Below are positions 9,481 to 19,657 of a stretch of DNA of 46,114 bases, one piece after another (positions within the stretch are counted from its first letter, which is position 1; each line of letters opens with the position of its first letter). The notes under the pieces are model-generated. The model was given only the letters and a program-made list of their open reading frames with translations, searched no databases and had not been told where the DNA came from. This DNA is from Candidatus Goldiibacteriota bacterium (GTDB lineage Bacteria > Oederibacteriota > PGYV01 > DSYL01), in contig JAGNJD010000015.1 in the NCBI GenBank assembly GCA_018000835.1, positions 1 through 46,114 on the forward strand. The letters are read 5' to 3'. A program made the translations under genes and the position numbers.

Positions 9481-12400
9481 TGAATAAGAAGGTGAAGGCG
9501 TAGGCGTTCGCGACATTGTTGGCGTGCGCGTTGGCGTTCCTCCGGTGCAGTTAACAGTTATTGACGTCTGGCTTCCTACCGTATAAGTAACGCCCTGCGG
9601 CTGCACGTAAGCAATGTTTACAACGGGTCCGCATACTGAACCATTTGCCTGTGCAGTCCATGTATAAGTGAATCCCTGTCCCCGGGTAATCTGTGCGATT
9701 AATGGCCACTGGACTTCGTCGGGATTCGGCGTTGTATTTAAAGTTCCGCTGTTTGAAGCGCTTACAAAACTCAGACCATTTGGCAGTGGGTCACGGACGA
9801 ATACGTTAAATGCCGTGTCAAGTTCTGTCCTCCAGTATGATACTGTCGTAATCCCGGCATTAGAACAACCTGAAACCACGCCGTTTGCAAGGCCTGCATA
9901 ACCGGAAGATGCAGTCATATTTCCGGTTAAAAGCGGCGTTGGCGGCCAGTCAGTCGCAGTATGTGCTTTTACGAAGACGTATACGTTTGTGCCCTGCAAT
10001 TCTATCCGGACGTCAACCAGAGAACCCGGAGCGCCCGGCACGTATGATGTCCCTGCCCCGCTTCTTGAATCAACGACTGTTCCCGCATCGTTAATAAGAC
10101 GGACGCTTTCATTCCATGAATCGTCGGAAAAAGTCACATAAGAATTATTCCTGAATTTAATACCAAAACAACTATTGCTTGACAGGGAAAAGGTGGCATA
10201 TATTATTCCATTTGTGCCGTGGGAATAATTATACGTCATCAAGGAGTTGGAACCGGCAGGAGATTTCGCAGTCCCGTTAAATGTCCAGTCAGCAGTGCCT
10301 GATGTCCTTGTCCATCCGGCAACAGTGCCTAATACATAAGTATTTGTTGACGAGTCAACAACGGTGCCGTTTAAATTAGTATAGGCAATGGTATAAGTTA
10401 CGTTTTGTCCCGAGTTTACGGTTGATGCGGATGCGGTTTTTGTAACCGACGAAGGTGGCGGCGGCGGCGGCGGGACGTAAGAACACGTGATTGATACGGT
10501 CCAGTCATCTGCAACCGGTGATTCGTTTGTGCCGTATATGTAAGAGATGTTTTTTGCAGTTACCGTTGCCATAGGGCAGGTACCGTTTGCAGTTACCCAG
10601 TATGATACGGTTCCGCACTGGTTTACGAGCATGTTGCCCACGTTCCACGACAAACTTTGTCCGCTTCTTGTGCCGGTCGGTGACGAATTTATAAACCCAC
10701 CAAACGAAACCTGGGTCGGCATTGAATCAATAAGGACTACGTTTGATACCTGTCTGCCGGGCTGCGGACCATTCCCGAATACACGTCTCCACGTATATCC
10801 GTCCCATTCTTCCACCAGGATGTTCGTTATCGGCGGTCTTGTGCCGTTGCATGAATCCTTGTTTATCGTTGTGACGTTAGTTGACGTGCCGTCTCCTTTT
10901 GTCCAGTCGGGTGAAATCGGATATGGTAACTGGTCGTCTCCATATCCTATCGTGGTATATGAACCGGTTGTGGGCAGTTTTGACCAGTCGTCATCCCAGT
11001 TTTGCGCTGGTTCTCCGTTTGCACGCAAACCGACTATAGTTACGAGCGGATTCTGAGTCCCCATTCCGGTTCCGGTTGAATAAATGCCGTCGGGATAATG
11101 TATGTTTGGCATGTTGTTGAAAAATTTCATAAGAAGATGCGTGGGCAGGGATACTGATTCATTGAAGCGGACAATCAATCGCTGGTTCCAGCATCCGTTG
11201 CCGTCACATCCCGGAACCAGGTCTTCCGTTGTCAGATTAACTCCGGTTGTTCCTTCTACAATGTATTGTTCAATGTTCCAGTCAGAACCATGGAAATCAG
11301 AATTTAAAAAATACGATACCCTGTAATTACCCCAGTCAATCCAAGGCTCTGCTGCCTGGTGCATTCCGCGTATGGTGATGCGCATGTTTCCTGCAACTGC
11401 CTGCGGATGCTGTGCAATGGAAAAAGTAACTCCAAATCTTCCGCCGTTTAACCATCCTGCCTGCGATGAGTTACAATAATTGATTGTATAAGTTATGGTG
11501 TCTCCCGGATTTGCCATTGTCCTGTTTGCGGTTTTTGTAATTGTAAGAGCGGCAGTTACTATGTCAACGCAGTTTCTTTTCATTATGTATGTGATTTCAT
11601 TTGGCTCGTCAGACGAGCGCCAGCCGGTTCCGTTGCTCGTCCTTATGTCTGCCGTATTGCAATATCTGCCGTTTGCAGCATTGTTTTTGACTCGCACGAC
11701 AAGGGTTATTCCCCCCATTGTTGCGGCAACGTTTTGATATTGTAATCCGGATACGGTAAATGGCCCCCATTCATAAACTCCGGTTGATGGATTTGAATTA
11801 TACGGCGGGGTTGACGTAACGTAATCAAAAGCAGTGGGTATAGTGTCGCGGATGTAAACGTTACTCGCATTAACCGAGCCGTAATTCCTGTAATTTAACC
11901 AGTAAGTAATCGTATCTCCGGGGAATGCATAAGTTTTATTTACTGCCTTGTAAATTTTCATGTTTGCCTGCGGGTTCCAGTTGCACGGCTCGTTATAATT
12001 TCCTGACATTATAAGAAGTCCCAATACCCTGAAAAAACCGTGAAAATATCTTGGAACAGAAGTAAGATATCCATCGCCGGTTATTGCGGCATCCCATAAG
12101 GATAAAAGTTCTCTTGTCCAGTCGCCCATTTGTTCATAATTCTGTCTCACTATAATTGCAGGAGATAAAGCACCAAAAGTGGTCACGATATGCCACAGGT
12201 CCCGCGAAGTGCCGTTCATATAAAAAAGTGCAGGCATTCCTGCTGCACCGTCAAAAGTCAGGTTATAAGAGCCCCATTGGATGCACGGGACGTTGTTGTC
12301 CAAAAAAGCCGCCATTTTCATTGCTCCCGTGTATTCGTAAGTGTTGGCGCCTGCAACCGGCTGATGCGTCGCAGGGTTCCACGTTTGCGTTGGATTGCCG

Positions 12401-13572
12401 TAAAGAACGTAATCAAGAAAATTCCTCCATGGTGCGCGCAGGTCCTCAGCATAAGTGCCGTCATTCTGGAATGTCGCTGTTGTGCCGCTTACTGCATACC
12501 TGCCTGCTATGGGAAACGTTTGTGAATTTAACTGTCCCTGGAGCCATGCAATTGATGCAGCAGCCCGTTTTAACTGGTTTATGTTCCAGCCCCCGTCGTT
12601 TGTTAAATCCCTCGCATCTCCGTTTTGTTGCAGGACACAGGCAAAAGCGTTCCAGTAGGCAGGGCCTGTGTAGTCATAAAATACAGAAGCAGGACCACCA
12701 CCAAAAGGATATAACGGACAATATGGGGACGCCCCCGGACAATTTGCCCAGTTTGTAACTTCTCCCCAGGAATCACCTGATTTTGGATAACCGTCAAAAC
12801 CAACTCCGCTTGTGATGCGTGAATTGTCGGTGCAGGTCATTGGCCCGCAGAATTTTTCTACGAGTGAACGCACCATATCGAGAGCAAACTGTTTGTATTG
12901 TATTGCAGGTCTGCCTGCTGTATTTGTTGGACCTGTGCCGCCGGTTGCATAATATCCCGAATTATCACCCCATTGTTTCCATGCAATGATTGCTGCCATT
13001 GCAACGTCTATGTCGCCGTCGGTTGCGGAATTTGAACAGGCACCGGTATCCCATTTTACCGAGTGATATGCATAAGTATATGAAGGACAGCATACAGTGC
13101 CGTTTGAATATCTTGGTGCCCTGTTAAACCAGCAGTTCTCATTCATGAAAAACCACATTCCGTCAAATGCCTGTTTGTCTGCCATGAGTGCGGCAGCAAG
13201 CAGCGCATAACCCCAGTTTTCGGAAACGTCCATGTTATCGCCGCTGCCGCCAATCGGATGGACAAGCTGGATGGTTGCATTTCCGCCGGTCGCATTCTGA
13301 TAAGTTATTGAGCCCTCATACGTCCACCTGTTTGTATAGATTTTCCATGCATCCCTTATCCATCTTTCAAGTTCTGCATGGGATATTCCATCCGGCTGGA
13401 ACAAAACGCTTGCAATCGTGTATAAATCTGCCTGGGCTCCGGCAGGATACGTTTCAAAAAACTGCGGGAATGGCATTGTGGGATTCCCTGAGTTGATGTT
13501 CGTCGTTATTGCAGAATGTGAGTTTATTATGAGAACGCATACAAAAAGTAATACAAAAAAAATTTTTTTCAT
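7765..13572 (-). CDS. Secreted GH8-like glycosidase with DUF11-like domains, Ser/Thr/Pro stalk and FlgD-like C-terminus (paralogue A)
   Basis: 1935 residues. A signal peptide (1-21, SHSA end) precedes a GH8-like (alpha/alpha)6 catalytic region. [13 protein letters not shown] carries E118, the position of the family's acid catalyst, and ATDGDIDVA (183-191) followed by WKQWGD is the characteristic Asp motif. From about residue 540 come DUF11-like beta domains ([20 protein letters not shown]..., [11 protein letters not shown]...), an extra lectin-like or beta insert absent from paralogue B (about 1100-1310), a Ser/Thr/Pro stalk of about 300 residues, another DUF11-like domain and an FlgD-like Ig tail ([28 protein letters not shown]). 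GH8 enzymes cleave beta-1,4-glucan, xylan or chitosan; the substrate here is unknown. The start lies 3 bp after the stop of paralogue B, with AGGA inside B's last codons, so the two are one operon. Confidence 0.78.
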   Translation of the reverse strand: MKKIFFVLLFVCVLIINSHSAITTNINSGNPTMPFPQFFETYPAGAQADLYTIASVLFQPDGISHAELERWIRDAWKIYTNRWTYEGSITYQNATGGNATIQLVHPIGGSGDNMDVSENWGYALLAAALMADKQAFDGMWFFMNENCWFNRAPRYSNGTVCCPSYTYAYHSVKWDTGACSNSATDGDIDVAMAAIIAWKQWGDNSGYYATGGTGPTNTAGRPAIQYKQFALDMVRSLVEKFCGPMTCTDNSRITSGVGFDGYPKSGDSWGEVTNWANCPGASPYCPLYPFGGGPASVFYDYTGPAYWNAFACVLQQNGDARDLTNDGGWNINQLKRAAASIAWLQGQLNSQTFPIAGRYAVSGTTATFQNDGTYAEDLRAPWRNFLDYVLYGNPTQTWNPATHQPVAGANTYEYTGAMKMAAFLDNNVPCIQWGSYNLTFDGAAGMPALFYMNGTSRDLWHIVTTFGALSPAIIVRQNYEQMGDWTRELLSLWDAAITGDGYLTSVPRYFHGFFRVLGLLIMSGNYNEPCNWNPQANMKIYKAVNKTYAFPGDTITYWLNYRNYGSVNASNVYIRDTIPTAFDYVTSTPPYNSNPSTGVYEWGPFTVSGLQYQNVAATMGGITLVVRVKNNAANGRYCNTADIRTSNGTGWRSSDEPNEITYIMKRNCVDIVTAALTITKTANRTMANPGDTITYTINYCNSSQAGWLNGGRFGVTFSIAQHPQAVAGNMRITIRGMHQAAEPWIDWGNYRVSYFLNSDFHGSDWNIEQYIVEGTTGVNLTTEDLVPGCDGNGCWNQRLIVRFNESVSLPTHLLMKFFNNMPNIHYPDGIYSTGTGMGTQNPLVTIVGLRANGEPAQNWDDDWSKLPTTGSYTTIGYGDDQLPYPISPDWTKGDGTSTNVTTINKDSCNGTRPPITNILVEEWDGYTWRRVFGNGPQPGRQVSNVVLIDSMPTQVSFGGFINSSPTGTRSGQSLSWNVGNMLVNQCGTVSYWVTANGTCPMATVTAKNISYIYGTNESPVADDWTVSITCSYVPPPPPPPSSVTKTASASTVNSGQNVTYTIAYTNLNGTVVDSSTNTYVLGTVAGWTRTSGTADWTFNGTAKSPAGSNSLMTYNYSHGTNGIIYATFSLSSNSCFGIKFRNNSYVTFSDDSWNESVRLINDAGTVVDSRSGAGTSYVPGAPGSLVDVRIELQGTNVYVFVKAHTATDWPPTPLLTGNMTASSGYAGLANGVVSGCSNAGITTVSYWRTELDTAFNVFVRDPLPNGLSFVSASNSGTLNTTPNPDEVQWPLIAQITRGQGFTYTWTAQANGSVCGPVVNIAYVQPQGVTYTVGSQTSITVNCTGGTPTRTPTMSRTPTPSPSYSRTPTSTYTRTPTFTPSPSPTFTRTNSPSNTPSPSPSPTFSRTLTPSFTPSPTFTRTNSPSYTPSPSPSPTRTPTPTFSRTLTPSFTPSPTFTRTSSPTSSFTSTSTSSRTLTPSLTVTDTISSNTPTNTPSFTRTFTFTPSFTSSSTATPSFTFTSTPFETFTSTRTHTPTYTFSSTSSITSTPTPTRTLTSSLTVTDTVSSNTPTNTPSSTNTFTHTPSFTSSSTSTPSFTSTNTRTLTPTLTVTDTVSSNTPTSTPTWTCTSSFTPTLSSTRTSTPTFTSSSTPTVTRSFTSTSTFSITPSPTPTRTATPSFTPSSSATPSFTATPTVTITATPYPNPVEISINLYVSGDNPKKGNDITYKIELINNTPISVSNVSVWDTLPAQISFKYCNFAATPVITTLPDGRQLLSWDLSKDPATGNPLIFDPGEIIQIEFIATIVNVPPEKQPIVNYAAVDYNDAHYVENGPWGKHPPVYSSAAFFPLGRPVAFPNPFNPDKQKIKFENIVPSSVILIYTVSGELVKSINVSLLRGEWDGTNMQGKTVSEGIYYFVIKNPNSSVALRGKIFVVRK

Positions 13573-13575
13573 GTC

Positions 13576-15440
13576 TTATTTCCTGACTACAAATATTTTT
13601 CCCCGCAGTGCAACGGAAGAGTTTGGATTTTTGATTACAAAGTAGTAAATGCCTTCTGAAACGGTTTTACCCTGCATGTTTGTGCCGTCCCATTCACCCC
13701 GCAGCAAAGACACGTTTATGGATTTTACGAGTTCCCCTGATACGGTGTATATGAGTATGACGGAAGACGGCACTATGTTTTCAAATTTTATTTTTTGTTT
13801 GTCCGGGTTAAACGGGTTAGGGAAAGCAACCGGTCTGCCGAGCGGGAAGAAAGCAGCAGAAGAATAAACGGGCGGATGTTTCCCAAAAGGACCGTTTTCT
13901 ACGTAATGAGTATCGTTGTAATCTACGGCAGCATAATTTACAATCGGCTGTTTTTCCAGCGGGACGTCAACGATGGTTGCAATGAATTCTATCTGTATTA
14001 TTTCACCGGGGTCAAAAATAAGCGGGTTTCCAGTGGCAGGGTCTTTTGATAAATCCCAGGATAATAACTGCCTGCCGTCAGGTAGAGTTGTTATGACGGG
14101 AGTTGCGGCGAAATTGCAGTATTTGAAAGAAATCTGTGCAGGTAGAGTATCCCATACGGAAACGTTTGAAACGGATATCGGAGTGTTATTGATAAGTTCA
14201 ATTTTGTAGGTAATATCATTACCTTTTTTTGGATTATCGCCTGACACGTATAAATTGATAGAGATTTCAACAGGATTTGGGTAAGGAGTAGCAGTAATGG
14301 TGACGGTTGGAGTAGCGGTAAAAGAAGGAGTGGCAGAGGAAGAAGGAGTAAAAGAAGGTGTTGCAGTTCTTGTAGGAGTGGGAGAAGGAGTAATGGAAAA
14401 AGTAGAAGTAGAGGTAAAAGAGCGTGTAACGGTAGGAGTAGAGGAAGAAGTAAAAGTAGGAGTAGATGTGCGTGTGGAAGAAGGAGTAGGAGTAAAAGAT
14501 GAAGTGCAGGTCCAGGTAGGTGTAGAAGTAGGAGTATTGGAAGACACGGTATCAGTAACGGTTAAAGAAGGAGTAAGAGTGCGTGTAGAAGAAGGAGTGG
14601 GAGAGAAAGTAAAAGAAGGGGTAAGAGTGCGTGTATTTGTAGCGGTAAAAGAGGAAGTAGAAGTGGGAGAGGAAGTAAAAGAAGGAGTATGAGTAAAAGT
14701 ATTGGTGAAAGAAGGAGTATTAGTAGGAGTATTGGAAGATATGGTGTCGGTAACTGTAAGAGAAGAAGTTAAAGTGCGTGTAGGGGTAGGAGTAGAAGTA
14801 ATGGAAGAAGTGGAAGAAAAAGTGTAAGTGGGAGTATGAGTGCGGGTGGAAGTAAAAGTAAAAGTTTCAAAAGGAGTAGAAGTAAAAGTAAAAGAAGGTG
14901 TGGCAGTGGAAGAAGAAGTAAAAGAAGGAGTAAAAGTAAAGGTTCTTGTAAAAGAAGGAGTATTAGTAGGAGTATTTGAAGAAATGGTATCGGTAACGGT
15001 AAGGGAAGGAGTTAAAGTCCGGGAAGAAGTAGGTGTAGAGGTGAAAGAGGAAGTAGGAGAAGAAGTTCTCGTAAAAGTAGGAGAAGGCGTAAAAGACGGA
15101 GTTAGTGTTCTTGAAAAAGTAGGAGTAGGAGTGCGAGTAGGAGAAGGAGACGGAGTGTTGGAAGGAGAATTAGTCCTCGTAAAAGTAGGAGAAGGCGTAA
15201 AAGAAGGAGTCAGGGTTCTTGAAAAAGTAGGAGTAGGAGTGCGAGTAGGAGAAGGAGACGGAGTGTTGGAAGGAGAATTAGTTCTCGTAAAAGTAGGAGA
15301 AGGCGTAAAAGACGGAGTAGGAGTTCTTGAAAAAGTAGGAGTAGGAGTGCGAGTAGGAGAAGATGAAGGTGATGGTGATGGAGTTCTTGAATATGTAGGT
15401 GTTGGCGTAGGTGAAGGAGAAGGTGTATTAGTAGGTGTGC
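13576..15440 (-). repeat. 3' segment nearly identical to the 3' segment of the neighbouring paralogue (copy 2)
   Basis: Partner of 7765-9480. It encodes the Ser/Thr/Pro stalk, the last DUF11-like domain and the FlgD-like tail. The terminal ~700 bp show no indels relative to copy 1, while the stalk-coding portion gained or lost whole repeat blocks. Confidence 0.85.
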
Positions 15441-18400
15441 GTGTAGGTGTAGATGGTGTTGCCCCGCAATTTAAAGTTACAGTTGCATCATCAGATACAG
15501 GGGCTTCGGTAGTTCCCTGGACCCATGCTATGTTTCTTAAATTCTGTGTCCCAGAGCAACTCTGTGTTGTTACCCAGTATTGTATTTTACCGGTCTGGTT
15601 GATCTGCATGTTACCGACGTTGCATTGTATGGTCCTGTTTCCGGCTGTGTATGAGCATGAGCCGGCAGTTGTAATAAATCCGCCCCAGTTAAGGTAATTT
15701 GGCAATGAATCAGTTACAACCACGCCAGTTACTTCTCTGCCTGGCATCGGACCATTACCAAATACACGCCTCCAGGTATAACCATCCCATTCTTCTACCA
15801 GTATATTTGTAATTCTTGTTGATGTGGTTTCGCATGCATGCCTGTTTACCCTGCTTACAACAACACCGGGAGTTGATGGATTGCCGTCAGTCCAGTCAGG
15901 TGATATTGGATACATCATTTTATCCGGACCTGAGACAACAACAGCAGCCGTTTGCTGGGACCAGTCATCTGTCCAGTTCTGTGGCTGATAATTTGCAGTA
16001 ACCCTGATTTCATATAAGAAAGGAGTTGTAGCAGTTCCGAGATGTATCCTGCTCATCATCCCATTGTAGTTATATAAATGATGAGTAGGTGCAGAAGGAA
16101 GTGATGATGAGCGTATCATAATTCTCTGGTTCCAGTATTTGCCGGACGTTGAATCATAACATGCAGTTGGTGAGCATGCAGCATAATCTTCAGTAGTTAT
16201 GGATAAAGTTCCGTTAAATGGTTGCATCTGGTTGGTAATTAACTGCCACTGGCTGCCATGATATTCTGAATTTAAAAAATAAGATATTCTGTAATTGCCC
16301 CAGTCAATTACCGGCTCTGCTGCTTCATGGTGTCCTGCTATGTCAAGGTATAATTCCGTAGTAGCAGTTCCTGGCACCTTCTGGACGCCGCCTGCGAAAT
16401 TAACGCCATAGTGTCCGCCTTCTATCCAGCCGGCAGAAGATGAATTGCCAAAATCAATAGTATATGTAATGGTTTGACCTGAAGCAACTGTTGTGGGACT
16501 GGCAGTTTTTGTGATTGTCAGTGCAGCAGCAACTATGTCAACGCAGTTTGTTTTGTAAATCGTGGTTATTTCATTTGCTTCATCAGATGTTGTCCAGCCT
16601 GTGCCATTACTTGCCCTGATATCTGCAGTATTGCAGTATTTCCCCTGTGCCGCATTATCCCTGACACGCACAACAAGAGTAATCCCCCCCATTGTTGCAT
16701 TATAATTCTGGTCGTGCAGTCCGGTAACAGTGCCGATGTTCCATTCATAAACGTTCGTTGACGGATTTGAAGAATATGCAGGAGTTGATGAAACATACTG
16801 GAAAGCAGCAGGCAGAGTATCCCTGATATAAACGCCGGTTGCATCAACTGAACCAAAATTCCTGTAATTTAACCAGTATGTAAGCGTTTGACCGGGAAAC
16901 GTGTAGGTCTTATTAACTGCTTTATATATTTTCATGTTTGCTTTTGGAGTCCAGTTACATGGGCTCGGATGATTGCCTGTTAAAGTCAGCAAACTTAACA
17001 CCCTGAAAAATCCGTGGAAATATTTAGGAACAGATGTCAGATAATTATCTCCTGGTGTGTCAACATCCCATTCAATTAATGATTCTCGTAACCACTGCCC
17101 CATTAAGTCAAAATTTTGTGATGCAACAACAGCACCTGCAGATGAGCCAAAAGTTTTTATCTGGTGAAAAGTCCAGAAAGGTGAGCCGTCAAGATTAAAC
17201 TCCGTGATTGAAGGCGACCCGCGGTAGGTAATAGGTGAAGAACCATAAGAAATACATCCATAAACACCTGCTGCCTGCGGGTCATTTAAATAATTTGCAA
17301 GTTTTATTGCAGCATCTCTTTCATAAGTATTACTTCCTGCAACTACCTGATGGGTTGTGGGGTTCCATGTAGTTGTCGGATTGCCATACCATAGATAATC
17401 AAGTGCATGTCTCCATGGCGCACGGAAATCTTCACCACTAGGATTTGCATTTGCAAAAGTAGCAGTCGTGCCGTTTACGGAATATTTTCCTGCATAAGTT
17501 GTTCTGTGCGATGATGCAGCAAGCTGTCCCTGCACCCAGTTCATTGCTGCTGCTGCTTTCTGGAATTGCGTTATGTTCCAGCCCGTGTCGCGGAAGTCGC
17601 CGTTTGCCTGCAGCGTTTCTGCAAAACACCTGAAATAAAACGGTGCTGAATAATCATACCATGTTTCCTGTGGCCCGCCAAATTCAGGCCTGTCGCCGGC
17701 AGGATAACCGCCGCTTACAGCCCAGTTCGTCACTTCTCCCCAGGTATTGCCGGCTTTCATATATCCATCGTATCCAATGTCTCCGGAAGTGTATCTGCCG
17801 TCACCCGTAACTGTTCCTTCCTGTTTTTCAACTAAAAATCTCATCATATCAAGGGCCATGTCCTTGTATCTTATTGGTTGACCATCCCATCTTGTATAAC
17901 CGGTATTGTCGCCCCATTGTTTCCATGCAATCAATGCGGCAAGTGCAATGTCCACGTCGCCATCAGTTGCTGCATCTGCACCCGGACCGTTCCAACCTGG
18001 AGCATGTACTCCATATTGATAGCCAGGCGAACAAATCGTTCCATTGCTATATCTTGCAACACCATTAAACCAGCAATTATCATTTAAATAAAACCATAAA
18101 CCGTCAAAAGTTGTCTTGTCGCCCATAAGTGCTGCAGCAAGCAAAGCATAGCCATGTCCTTCGGAACATAATGGTTCAGATTCAAATCTTATTCCCTGGA
18201 CCCCGCGGATTGTGCCGCCAGCGTAATTTGCCCTGTTCATCATTATCTGGTAAGCATCACGTATGTATTTTTCCAGTTCAGCATGAGATACACCGTCAGG
18301 CAAATGTGCCCAGTCGGCGATTGAGTAAAGTGTCGTCTGTCCTCCGGCAGGGTAGTTTATGAACTGCGGGAAAGGCATTGTAGGGTTGCCTGAGTTTATG

Positions 18401-18480
18401 TTTACTGTTATTGCACCATATACGCTGCCAAACATAAACAGAAATATAACATAAATAAAAGGTATTAATTTTTTTCTCAC
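13576..18480 (-). CDS. Secreted GH8-like glycosidase with DUF11-like domains, Ser/Thr/Pro stalk and FlgD-like C-terminus (paralogue B)
   Basis: 1634 residues, GTG start with AAAGGAAGG at 18489-18497 eight bases upstream. The signal peptide is residues 1-23. The GH8-like region has [13 protein letters not shown] with E107, the canonical form of the acid-catalyst motif, and ATDGDVDIA (171-179) followed by WKQWGDN. Then come DUF11-like domains ([32 protein letters not shown]), a shared [15 protein letters not shown] module, a Ser/Thr/Pro stalk, a DUF11-like domain and the FlgD-like tail, which is almost identical to paralogue A. First gene of the two-gene operon. The 5' half is more diverged from A in DNA as well as protein. 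Extracellular polysaccharide degradation is inferred; glucan, xylan or chitosan are all possible substrates. Confidence 0.8.
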   Translation of the reverse strand: MRKKLIPFIYVIFLFMFGSVYGAITVNINSGNPTMPFPQFINYPAGGQTTLYSIADWAHLPDGVSHAELEKYIRDAYQIMMNRANYAGGTIRGVQGIRFESEPLCSEGHGYALLAAALMGDKTTFDGLWFYLNDNCWFNGVARYSNGTICSPGYQYGVHAPGWNGPGADAATDGDVDIALAALIAWKQWGDNTGYTRWDGQPIRYKDMALDMMRFLVEKQEGTVTGDGRYTSGDIGYDGYMKAGNTWGEVTNWAVSGGYPAGDRPEFGGPQETWYDYSAPFYFRCFAETLQANGDFRDTGWNITQFQKAAAAMNWVQGQLAASSHRTTYAGKYSVNGTTATFANANPSGEDFRAPWRHALDYLWYGNPTTTWNPTTHQVVAGSNTYERDAAIKLANYLNDPQAAGVYGCISYGSSPITYRGSPSITEFNLDGSPFWTFHQIKTFGSSAGAVVASQNFDLMGQWLRESLIEWDVDTPGDNYLTSVPKYFHGFFRVLSLLTLTGNHPSPCNWTPKANMKIYKAVNKTYTFPGQTLTYWLNYRNFGSVDATGVYIRDTLPAAFQYVSSTPAYSSNPSTNVYEWNIGTVTGLHDQNYNATMGGITLVVRVRDNAAQGKYCNTADIRASNGTGWTTSDEANEITTIYKTNCVDIVAAALTITKTASPTTVASGQTITYTIDFGNSSSAGWIEGGHYGVNFAGGVQKVPGTATTELYLDIAGHHEAAEPVIDWGNYRISYFLNSEYHGSQWQLITNQMQPFNGTLSITTEDYAACSPTACYDSTSGKYWNQRIMIRSSSLPSAPTHHLYNYNGMMSRIHLGTATTPFLYEIRVTANYQPQNWTDDWSQQTAAVVVSGPDKMMYPISPDWTDGNPSTPGVVVSRVNRHACETTSTRITNILVEEWDGYTWRRVFGNGPMPGREVTGVVVTDSLPNYLNWGGFITTAGSCSYTAGNRTIQCNVGNMQINQTGKIQYWVTTQSCSGTQNLRNIAWVQGTTEAPVSDDATVTLNCGATPSTPTRTPTNTPSPSPTPTPTYSRTPSPSPSSSPTRTPTPTFSRTPTPSFTPSPTFTRTNSPSNTPSPSPTRTPTPTFSRTLTPSFTPSPTFTRTNSPSNTPSPSPTRTPTPTFSRTLTPSFTPSPTFTRTSSPTSSFTSTPTSSRTLTPSLTVTDTISSNTPTNTPSFTRTFTFTPSFTSSSTATPSFTFTSTPFETFTFTSTRTHTPTYTFSSTSSITSTPTPTRTLTSSLTVTDTISSNTPTNTPSFTNTFTHTPSFTSSPTSTSSFTATNTRTLTPSFTFSPTPSSTRTLTPSLTVTDTVSSNTPTSTPTWTCTSSFTPTPSSTRTSTPTFTSSSTPTVTRSFTSTSTFSITPSPTPTRTATPSFTPSSSATPSFTATPTVTITATPYPNPVEISINLYVSGDNPKKGNDITYKIELINNTPISVSNVSVWDTLPAQISFKYCNFAATPVITTLPDGRQLLSWDLSKDPATGNPLIFDPGEIIQIEFIATIVDVPLEKQPIVNYAAVDYNDTHYVENGPFGKHPPVYSSAAFFPLGRPVAFPNPFNPDKQKIKFENIVPSSVILIYTVSGELVKSINVSLLRGEWDGTNMQGKTVSEGIYYFVIKNPNSSVALRGKIFVVRK

Positions 18481-18581
18481 AACCCTAACCTTCCTTTAAT
18501 AAAATGTTTAAATATTTAAAGACACCTGTAACCTTCTATTTTTCATACTATAAAATATTGTTCTATATTGCTCTCTTTTTA

Positions 18582-18610
18582 ATTATATCAACAAATTCAT
18601 AATAAGTCAA
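18582..18610 (-). promoter_or_regulatory. Sigma70-type promoter of the glycosidase operon
   Basis: Read on minus: TTGACT (18610-18605), 17-bp spacer, TATAAT (18587-18582). Transcription would start near 18575, giving a leader of about 95 nt before the GTG at 18480. Confidence 0.6.
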
Positions 18611-18779
18611 ATTTTAATTATAGCGTTTAAACTATAATTTAGACAATGAAAATTTCAAAAAGTTTCGGTTATTTTATAGCTATTAAATCGGTTTAAATAT
18701 ACGTTTTTCTATAAAATTAAAACATATATTTTAATAACTAAATAGAAAACATTTTTGCAGGAAAGCAGTTGATATAATA

Positions 18780-18899
18780 CTATTTTTTCTTATGTAAAAT
18801 TATTATCTGTTGTATATGTGAATTAACGGTTTTATTGTTTTCGTCTTTTACTATTACGACGACCCAATAAATACCGTTTGCAAAATTTTTATTGTCAAA
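18780..18899 (-). pseudogene. Remnant of an FlgD-like C-terminal domain
   Basis: On minus, 39 codons run from an in-frame upstream TGA to a TAG at 18782-18780. The peptide contains NFANGIYWVVVIVKDEN and ends in a Lys cluster. It matches the last two strands of the FlgD/T9SS-type tails seen elsewhere in this window ([21 protein letters not shown]). No start or upstream domain remains. It is probably the 3' end of a third secreted protein that once lay upstream of the glycosidase operon. The surrounding 18481-18937 is otherwise AT-rich and holds only promoters. Confidence 0.6.
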
Positions 18900-18920
18900 T
18901 CATATATAAATATATATAAT
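18892..18920 (+). promoter_or_regulatory. Promoter of the MNT/HEPN pair
   Basis: TTGTCA at 18892-18897, 17-bp spacer, TATAAT at 18915-18920. The start point near 18927 falls at the Shine-Dalgarno AAGGAGG (18927-18933), so the leader is minimal. The -35 lies in the DNA of the decayed FlgD-domain remnant. Confidence 0.55.
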
Positions 18921-18937
18921 TAAAAAAGGAGGAAATT

Positions 18938-19234
18938 ATGACCACTATTGAAAAACAGGAAAAAATCAGATAGATAAAAGAAATGGCCGATTTCCTTAAA
19001 ACAAAATTTGACATAGAAAAAATTATATTATTTGGTTCTTATGCTTATGGCGAACCTGTGAATGACAGCGACGTTGATTTATTTATTGTAATTAAAACCG
19101 ATTTAAAACCCGTTAAACAGGCGGTTTTAATAAAAAAAGAATTAAATGAAAAATTTGGAATAAAATTTCCCATGGACATCATTGTCAGAACGCCGGAATT
19201 TGTGCAAAAAAGGCAGAATGAAGATTTTTTTTAA
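18938..19234 (+). pseudogene. MNT-type nucleotidyltransferase (HEPN partner) interrupted by an early amber codon
   Basis: ATG at 18938 has a perfect AAGGAGG and opens MTTIEKQEKIR, then meets TAG at 18971-18973 and continues in frame as IKEMADFLKTKF to a TAA at 19232-19234. The body has the minimal nucleotidyltransferase signature: GSYAYGEP followed by DSDVDLF (GSx10DxD), and the third acid in MDIIV. MNT proteins act as antitoxins that AMPylate or otherwise neutralise HEPN RNases. Translation could restart at the ATG at 18983, giving 83 residues with the full catalytic core, but no good ribosome site precedes it. So it is either a pseudogene, a re-start product, or a sequencing error at one base. 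Confidence 0.7.
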
Positions 19235-19261
19235 AAAAATTTTAAATAATGGAATATATCT

Positions 19262-19644
19262 ATGAAGGAATTAACCTGTAAATGGATAAATAAAGCAGAA
19301 GAGGATTATATTATTGCAATTCGTGAATCCAGGACCGAACCGGTTATTTATAATGCTGTCTGTTTTCACTGTCAGCAATCAGTTGAAAAATATCTTAAAG
19401 CATATTTACAGGAAATGAACATTGAGTTTGAAAAGACGCATGACATCGGATTTTTGTATGAGAAGGCAAAAGATAAATTAAATGAGTTGTCGGATTGTAA
19501 GGAAGATTTTGATGAATTATCACTGTGGGCGGTTGAAATAAGATACCCTGGAATATCTGCGGAAAAAGAAGATGCAAAAAAAAATCGCTTAATACAATGA
19601 TAAAGGCATGGGAAACCATAAAGCGAATTCTGAAATTAAAATGA
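19262..19644 (+). pseudogene. HEPN-domain protein frameshifted in an A9 run
   Basis: The ORF from 19262 gives CKWINKAEEDYIIAIRES, then CFHCQQSVEKYLKAYLQE, HDIGFLYEKAKDK and AVEIRYPG, the standard HEPN helices. In the called frame it stops at 19600 just after DAKKNRLIQ. Adding one A to the nine-A tract at 19576-19584 restores a normal C-terminus (SLNTMIKAWETIKRILKLK) ending at 19644, about 127 residues, the usual HEPN length. HEPN proteins paired with MNT are RNase toxins. The gap to the MNT gene is 27 bp. A truncated 112-residue product may still fold. Programmed slippage on the A tract is possible; mutation or sequencing error is more likely. Confidence 0.7.
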
Positions 19645-19650
19645 TACAAT
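19642..19650 (+). promoter_or_regulatory. Extended -10 placing transcription start at the DUF2723 ATG
   Basis: TGATACAAT is a TGn extended -10 with TACAAT at 19645-19650. The predicted start, about 7 nt downstream, coincides with ATG 19658. No Shine-Dalgarno is present and no convincing -35 is seen. A leaderless message is suggested but not proven. Confidence 0.35.
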
Positions 19651-19657
19651 CCTTTTG

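Noticed and set aside
7765..18480. The two tandem glycosidases as a plain assembly duplication
   Set aside because: The catalytic halves differ throughout and paralogue A has an extra domain, so both genes are real; only the 3' similarity needs explaining.
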